Of a stretch of DNA of 64,000 bases, positions 50,200 through 59,020 are shown one piece after another. This DNA comes from G963665925 sp963665925. Lineage in GTDB: Bacteria > Bacillota > Clostridia > Peptostreptococcales > Acidaminobacteraceae. The stretch spans positions 3,534,001 to 3,598,000 of the forward strand of contig OY762511.1 of assembly GCA_963665925.1 (NCBI GenBank). Reading direction: 5' to 3'. The translations under genes were made by a program, and so were the position numbers. The notes beneath the pieces were generated by a model, which saw only the letters and a program-made list of their open reading frames with translations, was not told where the DNA came from and did no database searches. Position 1 is the first letter of the stretch. Each line of letters starts with the position of its first letter.

Positions 50200-53171
50200 A
50201 GAAATCCATACGTTTTACGCTGTATGCTGTGCTCGTGCTTTTGTCAATTACAATACTGATTCAAAAGTATGCGGAATTCAGAATAAACCCTTCTGAAGAG
50301 CTTGAGGTCATCTACCCGTCTTATCACGCAGCAGATTCAAGAGGACAGTACGTCATTGATGATTCCAACAAACGCATACTGGGCATTTCTGAGGACACGG
50401 TGGATTTCATTCTCTATGGCGGAAGGCGGGGAGAACAGAATTTTTACTTTGCGTCAGAGCTCCTGCCTGTTCAGGACAAAATATATGTACTTAACTATAC
50501 ATGGGACATTTCAGGATCCTATATTGAATACGAATCCATAATCGCCTATGACCGAGACGGACAATACCTTTCTACACCTTTCAAGCTTGTTCATGACTGT
50601 GACGATATTTTAGTGCCAACACTGATGGGCCTGGGATGGGTGGAGAACAACCTGTCCTTCTATGAGTGTATTGATGATACGGTCTCGTATTATCAGGCAG
50701 ATTCTGACGGTCTTGCCAACAAAATTGATGAACAGTTCATCGAAAATTCCAGTTACTTGATATCTGACGTATCGTATTATGACAAAAATGCATTTATTGT
50801 TGCAACGCGTGATGGCTATATTCAAAAAATCGATTGGGACGCAAATGTGACAATACTTTATGATGGATCCATGTCAGGTCTTGAAGAAAAATTCGTATTG
50901 CCTTGGTCCCTTGAAAGAAGCAACAATGGCGATGTCTACTTTACAAATCTCGGGGATGGGAGTGTTAGAAGACTCATCGAAAATGGCACATCGGATGTCG
51001 TCCTTTCCCATGAGAAACTGCTAAATGCCGGCTTTGATGACCGCATGGAGACATACTACAAGCTTTCATTGTCTCCAGACAACATCATGGGCATATGTAA
51101 TTTTTACGATGTCATTGAAATACTGCCGGGCAGCAGTACATTTGAATACACTTCAAAAACTGCTTTCAATCCGTCAATAAATGTCGCATTCAGCAGTTGG
51201 CTCAACTGGATAGCAATAGTCGTCCTGTTTGCAACGGTAATCATTGCCCTTGTAGATACCTATATCAACATTTTGGGCAGGACGCTCCCAGGGATCATTC
51301 CCAAGGTTGGGGCAATCATTCTTATCATTGCAATCACGGCATTTCTGGTTGGAAACATGTCCATTGAAAACTTCTACAACCTGTATTCAGACGAGGTGAG
51401 CCGTAACCTCAAGCTTAGTGCGCAGAACCTTTCTCAGGTCATAGATGGCGATGCGATTTCAAGAATTGAATCGCCGCGTGCTTATCTGGGCGATGACTAT
51501 AATAGAGTCTTTGAACAGTTGAATGAAGTTCTGAATTACAACGCCGACAACTGGAATGAGAACCTTTATACCGCACTCTACAAAATTGAAGACGAGCGAG
51601 TCTACGGGCTTATGTATAACGATGGCGCCATGACGCCTTATTATCCATTTGACGCCTATATCAGCGATCCCGACTATGAATTCTTCAAGATTGCCTCAGA
51701 GGGTGGCATTTCAAATGACACTGAAATTGACAACGATGGTGAATGGCTCTTCTCCATGGCACCAGTCAAGGACTCCGAAGGCAATATTGTCGCCGTTTTC
51801 GAAGTAGGCACAAACCTATATATCTTCCAGGAGAAAACTGCTGAGGTAATCCGGAATCTTCTGATTGATTTGCTGACACTGGTTATCGTCATTGTGCTAA
51901 TGTCCGTTGAGCTTGCGTTCCTTTCTCAGCTCCTCAACGAACGTAAGCTGCGAGAAGAAGACACTGAGCGTTCAGGGTATCTGGGGGATCATGATATTCC
52001 AATGATCAGACCCCTTTCATTCCTCATTTTCATAACAGTCTATATGGCACTTGCCTTCATTCCGCTTCTTGCAAAGGATTTATCAAGACCTCTGTTTGGA
52101 CTTGATGAAAGCGTTGTAATCGGTCTGCCAATATCGGCTGAAGTCTTGTCCAGTGGTATTACCATGCTTATTGCCGGCTACTTCGCACAGGCCAAGGGCT
52201 GGAAGAAAACATTCCTTGTTGGCGTATCTGTCTCAGTTGTTTCTGCAGTCTTGACCGCACTTTCAACGGATATTGCCTATTTCATTGCTATACGCATGCT
52301 TTCAGGTGTCGGCACAGGTTTCATGTTTATGGCGCTTAGGGGATATGTCAACATCGGCGCATCGACAAGTGTACGCAATGAAGGATTTGCTCAGCTTACA
52401 GCTGGCGCGGTTGCGGGTATGAATGTCGGTGTGGTTCTCGGCGCAAACTTAGCTGATAAAATCGGAATGCTCTCTGTATTTTATGTCATGGCCGCATGTG
52501 GACTATTCAGTCTGGGTTTTGTCATAGTAGAAATGAGACGCCCCGAAAACATGGCCAGACATCTGGAAGAGCAGAAATCTTCCATATCCCTCTTCAAGTT
52601 CTACTTCAACAGGAAGGTTGCCGTGTTCTTCCTAGCCATCCTCATACCGGCTTATATTGCAGGTATGTATATAGAATACTTCTTCCCGGTATACGCTGAA
52701 GCCCAGGGACTTTCAACATCTGTCATTGGTTTGGCCTTTACGCTTTACGGACTCATTATTGTCTACCTTGGACCGACGTTCGCACAGCTTGGCGAGAAGA
52801 AGCTTGGTATAAGAACTGCTGCTGCACTGGCAAGTCTTCTGACCGGTTTGTCGCTGCTGACGTTTGCAGTTACCGGTAATCTGGCCGGTGCACTCGTGGC
52901 AGTCGTCATTTTAGGCATGTCAGACGGCTTTGGTGAAGCAGCCTACAACAGTTATTTCCTTGAGCTCGAGGCAGCACAGCAGATGGGTGAATCATCTGCT
53001 TCCGGTCACTTTGAGTTTGTTGGAAATATTGGAAAGATGATTGGTCCGGTGATCATAGCTGTCATGCTTGCTCTTGGAGACCAGAAAGGCATTGGAATTA
53101 TTGCAGTAGGTGTGCTTGTATTAATGGCTGTTTTCCTCCTGCTGTCAGGTGACAAGCGAAAAGTAAACTAG
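50196..53171 (+). CDS. Sensor ectodomain fused to an MFS transporter
   Basis: A 991-residue membrane protein with an unusual layout. A membrane anchor (~7–25) is followed by ~300 β-rich residues resembling a β-propeller, two hydrophobic segments (~336–390), then a Cache/PDC-like extracellular domain (~395–560). That domain carries DGEWLFSMAPVKDSEGNIVAVFEVGT. Next come a further helix (~562–585) and a complete 12-helix MFS module (~610–985; GVGTGFMFMALRGY, GAVAGMNVGVVLGANLADKIG). It shares its ectodomain type with the gene at 54597. The N-terminal module may gate or tune transport; substrate is unknown. It overlaps the DUF2156 gene and ends before a strong bidirectional terminator. Confidence 0.82.
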   Translation: MKKSIRFTLYAVLVLLSITILIQKYAEFRINPSEELEVIYPSYHAADSRGQYVIDDSNKRILGISEDTVDFILYGGRRGEQNFYFASELLPVQDKIYVLNYTWDISGSYIEYESIIAYDRDGQYLSTPFKLVHDCDDILVPTLMGLGWVENNLSFYECIDDTVSYYQADSDGLANKIDEQFIENSSYLISDVSYYDKNAFIVATRDGYIQKIDWDANVTILYDGSMSGLEEKFVLPWSLERSNNGDVYFTNLGDGSVRRLIENGTSDVVLSHEKLLNAGFDDRMETYYKLSLSPDNIMGICNFYDVIEILPGSSTFEYTSKTAFNPSINVAFSSWLNWIAIVVLFATVIIALVDTYINILGRTLPGIIPKVGAIILIIAITAFLVGNMSIENFYNLYSDEVSRNLKLSAQNLSQVIDGDAISRIESPRAYLGDDYNRVFEQLNEVLNYNADNWNENLYTALYKIEDERVYGLMYNDGAMTPYYPFDAYISDPDYEFFKIASEGGISNDTEIDNDGEWLFSMAPVKDSEGNIVAVFEVGTNLYIFQEKTAEVIRNLLIDLLTLVIVIVLMSVELAFLSQLLNERKLREEDTERSGYLGDHDIPMIRPLSFLIFITVYMALAFIPLLAKDLSRPLFGLDESVVIGLPISAEVLSSGITMLIAGYFAQAKGWKKTFLVGVSVSVVSAVLTALSTDIAYFIAIRMLSGVGTGFMFMALRGYVNIGASTSVRNEGFAQLTAGAVAGMNVGVVLGANLADKIGMLSVFYVMAACGLFSLGFVIVEMRRPENMARHLEEQKSSISLFKFYFNRKVAVFFLAILIPAYIAGMYIEYFFPVYAEAQGLSTSVIGLAFTLYGLIIVYLGPTFAQLGEKKLGIRTAAALASLLTGLSLLTFAVTGNLAGALVAVVILGMSDGFGEAAYNSYFLELEAAQQMGESSASGHFEFVGNIGKMIGPVIIAVMLALGDQKGIGIIAVGVLVLMAVFLLLSGDKRKVN

Positions 53172-53200
53172 AGGGAAAATAAACCAAATATAAAGCAAAC

Positions 53201-53256
53201 AAAAAGATGGACTGTCCATAGCTTCATTCGAAGTAAGGACAGTCCATCTTTTTGTA
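53201..53256. terminator. Strong bidirectional terminator
   Basis: AAAAAGATGGACTGTCC (53201–53217) pairs perfectly over 17 bases with 53237–53253, ending in TTTTT; the mirror T-run serves the minus-strand gene at 53299. Confidence 0.95.
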
Positions 53257-53298
53257 AGGGAATTTCACCATAAGGGAAATCAAGGGCTTGACAGGCTT

Positions 53299-54441
53299 CT
53301 ATTGCTGCTGACTTTCAAGGAGTTCACTGAGTGGTGGTACGCTCAAATTTATACCCACTGGAATCATGTTGGGATTTGATATGCCGTTAAACTCTGCTAG
53401 AGCCTCATAGTAATTGCCATCTCCATAATAGGTCTCACATATTCTATATAGGGTATCACCGGCACTGATTATAACATTGACTGTTTTTTCGTTTTCATTG
53501 ACTTCAGGCCGAAGAGGTATTTCATCCTTTTGCTCAGCTACTGAATTTGTGCTTATGCCAAAATCCAGCACATACTTTTGTGATTCTGCGGGACCTGCCG
53601 TCTGGTCAATTGGCAGTACAAAAACGACATCGCCTATGCTGGACTTATAAACGGTTGCACTTGCATCTGCTTTTGCATAGAAAAACCAATAGTAACCATA
53701 GACGAGTGCAATAAGTACAAGTGCAATAAGCAGCATATGCTTTTGAAGTTTCAGCCAAATCGCTTTTACAATAATTTCACCCCGGCGTTCTGAGTCTGTG
53801 TCATAGTATTTCATTCGGTAGACGTCCAGACCCCCAAGCATTTGAAGTATTGTTTCATATCTGCCTTGCTCAATCAGGTCTGCAAAAGCCTTCATCTGAT
53901 CAGGGATGAAGTCATCAGAGAAAGTGGAAAGCATCAGCTGAGAAAGACGTCTGTTGCGTATTTCTACAAGCGCAGTTGTATCCTCTTCTTCAAAAAGGGT
54001 TAGATCATCTATCCAGAACTGTACATGCGGCATGGCGTTGGAGTCTACAAAAATCTTTCCCGCCATAAGCAGCTGAATAAAGACGGACAAATTCAGTTTT
54101 TCATACTTTGTAAGCTCAGCCAGGATTTTTTCTGCAATATCAAAGCTCCCATAGGGCTGCTGTGTGCGTGCGTATCGTTGGAGTGACACACCCTCAAATG
54201 CAGGCGCATATATGACCAGAACATTTTGTACCAGCGAGAGTCTTATTTTCAAAAGTGTTTCAGCAGCCTTGCTGTCCTTTTGAACCGCCTTCATAACAAA
54301 TGGAATTTTGCGCATGTCCCGTATCAGGCTTATATATGCATTTTCTTCTGAACTTTTGCGACAGAGGCCTGCTGAAAGTACAGTCGAATTGTACATATAT
54401 TCTTCTATTGTAAGTGCATCGAGATCTTTTAAATCTTCCAT
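53299..54441 (-). CDS. Kinase-like domain – TM – LysM protein
   Basis: 380 residues, probably a membrane protein with its N-terminus in the cytoplasm. Residues ~1–225 look like a degenerate protein-kinase fold: YAPAFEGVSLQRYAR resembles a kinase hinge, and MAGKIFVDSNAMPHVQFWIDDLTLF occupies the place of the catalytic loop and DFG, but HRD, DFG and the Lys are missing. A transmembrane segment follows (~237–257, LLIALVLIALVYGYYWFF), and a LysM domain lies near the C-terminus (~330–373; ISAGDTLYRICETYYGDGNYYEAL and PNMIPVGINLSVP), which should bind peptidoglycan. It is divergent from the operon at 54597. The pseudokinase reading is tentative. Confidence 0.7.
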   Translation of the reverse strand: MEDLKDLDALTIEEYMYNSTVLSAGLCRKSSEENAYISLIRDMRKIPFVMKAVQKDSKAAETLLKIRLSLVQNVLVIYAPAFEGVSLQRYARTQQPYGSFDIAEKILAELTKYEKLNLSVFIQLLMAGKIFVDSNAMPHVQFWIDDLTLFEEEDTTALVEIRNRRLSQLMLSTFSDDFIPDQMKAFADLIEQGRYETILQMLGGLDVYRMKYYDTDSERRGEIIVKAIWLKLQKHMLLIALVLIALVYGYYWFFYAKADASATVYKSSIGDVVFVLPIDQTAGPAESQKYVLDFGISTNSVAEQKDEIPLRPEVNENEKTVNVIISAGDTLYRICETYYGDGNYYEALAEFNGISNPNMIPVGINLSVPPLSELLESQQQ

Positions 54442-54596
54442 AGCATAATCCTCCTGTAATCACATTCTATAATTATCACCAAACACCTGAAATTAAGCCA
54501 TATAGCACGAATCTTTAGAAATATTTATTTTAAGTCCATCCCGAAATGCCTATATTATGAATGGAGCTGTGATTATTAGAAAAGACAGGTGATTGA

Positions 54597-57371
54597 ATGA
54601 AGTGGAAAATAGTAATACCAATACTTTTAGCACTTTCTTTCTTCGGTTTGACAGCCGCATGGGACATGGAAATCGAGGTATCTGAAATTATGGATATTGC
54701 TATAGACGACAGTGGCGATGTCTTTATTTTAGAGCGCACGAAAACAACACCACCCTTTGGTATTGATGAAGCATCAAACGAATGGCGCGTTCTCAAAGTT
54801 GATGAAACCGGACGAATTCTGATGGAGTATGCCTTTGACAAGGATCGAGAAGGGACCTTCAGTTCTCATTCCAAGATGGTCGCCGCGGGAGACGGCGGAA
54901 TTTACATTCACGGTTCCGTTGCCAATGCGTCAGACTATTACCTGATTGACGAGAGCGTCTATTATTTGTCATCGGATTTCAGCAAAATAACAAGTGTCAT
55001 TGATTTTGACTATAAGAACGAAGGCCATCAGATTGGCTTTGAAAAAGTGCTTTCCATGAATCTTTTAGAAGGCACACTCTATGTATACAAGGCTTCTGAC
55101 GACGACCACGAAGTGGCAGAAGTATATGCATACGACCCGGTTTCCAACACCAGTTCCGAGGTTTATGAAATAACGCTTCAGGATGACAAGAAAATTGATG
55201 AACTGCTCATTACAGCACCAGATACATATCTGTTCAGGACCATGAAGGGTGAGGTCTTTATAACAACAGGCGAAGATACACCTAAGAAGCTTTTCCCAAT
55301 AGGAGAAATGGCACTCCCATACAATATGAAGTTTACAGAAGATGTCGGCACCTATTATTATGATGCCATTCGCAAACAGATTATTGTAATGGATCCTGCA
55401 GGCAAGTCGATTCGCTCAGACGGTCGTCTGGACAAACTCGAAAGCGCCCTTCAGGGAAATGTGAGTCTTAGTGGCATTTCCATCAACAGCAATGGCAATA
55501 TTGCAGGCTACACGCTCAATCACAGTGAACACGGCGTTCAGGTAGTCCTTGCCAAGAACGGCCAGACAAAGGTTATAGAACGCTTTTACAATGAGTGGGA
55601 CAACATTCAGAAGAAGTCTTTACCAAGTGGTCTATATGGTCTTCTTGCGGGTATTTTACTGGTCGTAGTCTGGTCATTCTACAGGAAAATCACTGAAAAG
55701 CGCAAACCAGTTCTACTTAAGTTTTCAATAGTTTTCATACCGCTTATGATTCTTATGAGTGTCGTGCTCTTCTTCCAGACAGATCGACTGTTCGGAAAAA
55801 TGGCAGAAGACGACCTCTATGCAGAACTCCATCATCTGGCATCTCTGAAGGCGAACCAGATCAATCTGGATCTGCTTCAGTCTATCACCACACCTTCAGA
55901 CTTTGGGTCATCAGAGTATATCGCACTTGAAGACGACATCAATATTGACCTTGAACGTTTTAATGTACTCAAGGAAACAGCTTATGAAAGATGGGTCTAC
56001 GGAGCGCTCTACAGGAATATCAATGGCAGGCTTTTCGTTGCTGTAAGTGATTACAAGACTATGATTCCTGCAGATTACATTTATACAGACACGGTATATA
56101 AGCTCTATCAGGAAGTCCTCGATGACGAATCCGTTGTAGTCGGGGAACAGTCAACCATTGATGGAGAATGGCTGGTGGCCCTAGCACCAATTCGCGACAC
56201 ACAGGGAACCATTGTCGGCATTCTGGAAATTGGAACCGGTAAGGAAACATACAGCCAGTTTATTAGTGAACAAAATAGAAAGCTGTTTACAATCAACTTG
56301 GGATCTGTGCTGATTATCCTCATTATTCTTACGGGCTTTATCACACATCTGCTAAGTCCGTTGAAGACCCTTACAGACTCAGTTCATAAGGTTGCACAGG
56401 GACATTGGGGAACTGTCATTGAAGTCGGTTCAAATGACGAAATCGGTGTTCTGACACGCCTCTTCAACCAAATGTCGGTTTCAATAGCCGAATATATTGA
56501 CAACATGCAAAAGCTCAATGAAAAATACTTTAAGTTCGTCCCTCAAAAATTCTTTGACCTGCTTGGGAAAGAAAGTATTCTCGAAGTTGAACTTGGAGAC
56601 CAGGTGCTTCAGAATATGGCAATTGTCTATATGAACCTGCGAGATTTCTTTAAAACCTCACAGGAAATGGCACCTAAAGAAAGTCTTGATTACATCAATA
56701 AAGCCTATAGTGTTTTCGGTAACAGCATCTCTGAAGGCGACGGTACAATTGGAGCATTTAGGGACTCAGGGCAAATCGGACTTTTCGAATCCATAGACCA
56801 GGCCCTGATATGCGCTATCAATGCAACCGAGCAGATTAGAAAAGCGAATGATGCCAGCGGCCTCAACATGGTGTCTGGTATTTGCGTGCATGAAGGCCCA
56901 ATTCTCATTGGCGTTGTGGGAGAAGAAAATAGAATGTCAACATCTGTAATGTCAGACCGTGTAAATCATGCGGTTTCTCTTGAATCGTTTGCCAACAGCT
57001 GTGGGATTCAGGTCATACTCTCTGAATCTGCATACAGTCAGCTTAGTGAACCGGATAGCTTTGAACTGAGATTCCTAGGTCACGTTCTTTTAAAGGGTGC
57101 GCCTGAGCCAATTGGCGTATATGACATATTTGAGTCGGAAATCCGTGACATACGTCAACTCAAACAAGTCAGCAAGGAGAACTTTGAAAAGGGCGTACAC
57201 TACTTTGAAGAAAATGATATCGATCAGGCGCGTAAAGCATTCATCCGAGTTCTAAGAACAAACAGGTACGATCAGGCTGCACACATGTATCTGATGAAAT
57301 GTGAAGCCATTCTGGAAAATGATACGGACACGAGCCGCATCCTTGTTGACCTCTCAAAAGAGGTTCGATAA
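54597..57371 (+). CDS. Membrane sensor with HAMP and degenerate class III nucleotide cyclase domain
   Basis: 924 residues. A signal/anchor (~5–21) is followed by a β-rich, propeller-like region (~25–325), a transmembrane helix (~348–368) and another (~378–398), then a Cache-like ectodomain (~405–560) carrying DGEWLVALAPIRDTQGTIVGILEIGTG. After a further helix (~563–585) come HAMP (LLSPLKTLTDSVHKVAQGHW) and a cyclase-fold domain (~640–860; FVPQKFFDLLGKESI, GICVHEGPILIGVVG, FLGHVLLKGAPEPIGVYDI). The metal-binding Asp in the usual F-D-I-R motif is Asn (YMNLRDF), and the second Asp of the GD motif appears to be replaced. Catalysis is therefore doubtful. A TPR-like tail ends it. It starts the operon running off the window. 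Confidence 0.82.
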   Translation: MKWKIVIPILLALSFFGLTAAWDMEIEVSEIMDIAIDDSGDVFILERTKTTPPFGIDEASNEWRVLKVDETGRILMEYAFDKDREGTFSSHSKMVAAGDGGIYIHGSVANASDYYLIDESVYYLSSDFSKITSVIDFDYKNEGHQIGFEKVLSMNLLEGTLYVYKASDDDHEVAEVYAYDPVSNTSSEVYEITLQDDKKIDELLITAPDTYLFRTMKGEVFITTGEDTPKKLFPIGEMALPYNMKFTEDVGTYYYDAIRKQIIVMDPAGKSIRSDGRLDKLESALQGNVSLSGISINSNGNIAGYTLNHSEHGVQVVLAKNGQTKVIERFYNEWDNIQKKSLPSGLYGLLAGILLVVVWSFYRKITEKRKPVLLKFSIVFIPLMILMSVVLFFQTDRLFGKMAEDDLYAELHHLASLKANQINLDLLQSITTPSDFGSSEYIALEDDINIDLERFNVLKETAYERWVYGALYRNINGRLFVAVSDYKTMIPADYIYTDTVYKLYQEVLDDESVVVGEQSTIDGEWLVALAPIRDTQGTIVGILEIGTGKETYSQFISEQNRKLFTINLGSVLIILIILTGFITHLLSPLKTLTDSVHKVAQGHWGTVIEVGSNDEIGVLTRLFNQMSVSIAEYIDNMQKLNEKYFKFVPQKFFDLLGKESILEVELGDQVLQNMAIVYMNLRDFFKTSQEMAPKESLDYINKAYSVFGNSISEGDGTIGAFRDSGQIGLFESIDQALICAINATEQIRKANDASGLNMVSGICVHEGPILIGVVGEENRMSTSVMSDRVNHAVSLESFANSCGIQVILSESAYSQLSEPDSFELRFLGHVLLKGAPEPIGVYDIFESEIRDIRQLKQVSKENFEKGVHYFEENDIDQARKAFIRVLRTNRYDQAAHMYLMKCEAILENDTDTSRILVDLSKEVR

Positions 57372-57415
57372 GGTTTCGTAGGTGTTCCTGCATTTGAATC
57401 TTTTGGAGGCGGCAT

Positions 57416-59020
57416 ATGCAAAGCTTACTCGAATATATTCTGAAGGTAACTAAAAATGCTGTGCTTCGGCCATTTCGACTGTTGCTCAGGCAAATACGGA
57501 AGCGACTGTTCCTAAAGAACAGAGTCGGGCGCTTTATTAAAGGCGCTGTTAAAGGTGCTCAGAAATCCGCACTCAACAAACCCAACTCAAAAGAGGCCTA
57601 TGTAAAAGTCGGTAGACGTTTTATATCTAAGCGCATGCTTGTCATTACTGTAATTTTGCTGATTCTCTTGCCACTCGCAGTTATAAATTTCTTATTACCT
57701 TATGCTGCAGGCAAACTCTATACACCGACTTACACCATTTCTGACAGGCATATCAAGGGATTTAGCGGAAAAGTGAACCTGGTTTCTGAAACAGGACGTG
57801 TTCTCTATAACGGACGTATGGAGAACGGATATGCTGCGGGTAGTGGCACCCTCTATGATAAAGAGGGACGCATACGCTACCAAGGTGACTTTGAGCAAGA
57901 TCTGTATTCAGGCGGCGGAAAACTCTACAACGAAGGTGTTTTAATCTATGAGGGCACTTTTCTTTCTAATCAGTTTGAAGGCAAGGGTAAGGTGTATTAT
58001 GAAAACGGCGTGATGGCTTACGACGGCAACCTGTCTCAAGGTGCTTACTCAGGCGAAGGCAAGCTGTATCAGCCTGATGGAACACTCCTGTATAAGGGCA
58101 GTTTTACAGCAGGACTTTATAACGGCTATGGTGTCGAACTGAATCCAGATGGCAGTGAACGCTACGCAGGCTATTATGAAATGGGCAGGCGGTCTGGACA
58201 AGGGTCTCTCTATGCTGAAAATGGCTTCCTGCAATATGATGGAGGATTTCAGAACAATTTGCCTTCCGGTGAAGGCATCATGTATCACGACAATGGACGT
58301 GTCCGTTTTAAAGGCAATCTTGAGGAGGGCCACTTTGACGGCTCTGGAAAACTCTACACTCAGGAAGGCCGACTCATCTATGAAGGCAATTTTGACGCAG
58401 GCAATTACGACGGTACAGGTCAGCTTTTCAGACCTAATGGTCGTGTGTACTATGATGGAACTTTCCAAAATGGAAAATTTGAAGGTCAGGGAATCCTCTA
58501 TGGTGTGTTGGGCAATACCATGTATAGCGGTCCGTTTCACAGTGGTGAGCTGGATGTCGTACCGCTAATCGGGCTTTCACTTGAAGAACTCGGACAGCGT
58601 CTTCTCGTTACGCCTGATCTTGTTGCGTCTCAGGACAATATCGACAAGTATGTCATAGACTATCCTGATTTCTATTTCTCAGTTCGCTCAAAAATGGATA
58701 CAACAGGCCCAGTCATTGACGGTCTGGTCTTCTATGGCGCCCAAGACTATCTGGATATCATCTCTGAAACCCCAGAAGGTGGGAGTGTACCCGGACCGAC
58801 AGTACAGGTGCAGGGTCCCCAGCTTTCTGCGGACTGGATAAACCCATACACAACCTACGACTGGATTATGGACAAGGAGACACCACTTCTTGATAAAGAT
58901 GCCAACTCAAGCTACACACTTGAGACTTATGAGTATGAGGGACTGCTCATTTCAGTAACACGCAATGCCGCAACCGGCGACATTCTATTGTATGAAATCG
59001 GGGTGACACCTGATGAATAG
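57416..59020 (+). CDS. Membrane-anchored MORN-repeat protein
   Basis: 534 residues. A basic, amphipathic N-terminus (~1–75, rich in Arg and Lys) precedes one transmembrane segment (~73–95, MLVITVILLILLPLAVINFLLP). Then about eleven or twelve MORN-type repeats of 19–23 residues follow (~115–380), with units such as YDGNLSQGAYSGEGKLYQPDG and YEGNFDAGNYDGTGQLFRPNG. The C-terminal ~150 residues are a separate mixed domain. The repeats most likely lie outside the cell membrane. GGAGG precedes the ATG, and the stop overlaps the next gene by 8 bases. MORN repeats bind lipids or proteins; a scaffolding role in an envelope machine is inferred. Confidence 0.82.
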   Translation: MQSLLEYILKVTKNAVLRPFRLLLRQIRKRLFLKNRVGRFIKGAVKGAQKSALNKPNSKEAYVKVGRRFISKRMLVITVILLILLPLAVINFLLPYAAGKLYTPTYTISDRHIKGFSGKVNLVSETGRVLYNGRMENGYAAGSGTLYDKEGRIRYQGDFEQDLYSGGGKLYNEGVLIYEGTFLSNQFEGKGKVYYENGVMAYDGNLSQGAYSGEGKLYQPDGTLLYKGSFTAGLYNGYGVELNPDGSERYAGYYEMGRRSGQGSLYAENGFLQYDGGFQNNLPSGEGIMYHDNGRVRFKGNLEEGHFDGSGKLYTQEGRLIYEGNFDAGNYDGTGQLFRPNGRVYYDGTFQNGKFEGQGILYGVLGNTMYSGPFHSGELDVVPLIGLSLEELGQRLLVTPDLVASQDNIDKYVIDYPDFYFSVRSKMDTTGPVIDGLVFYGAQDYLDIISETPEGGSVPGPTVQVQGPQLSADWINPYTTYDWIMDKETPLLDKDANSSYTLETYEYEGLLISVTRNAATGDILLYEIGVTPDE

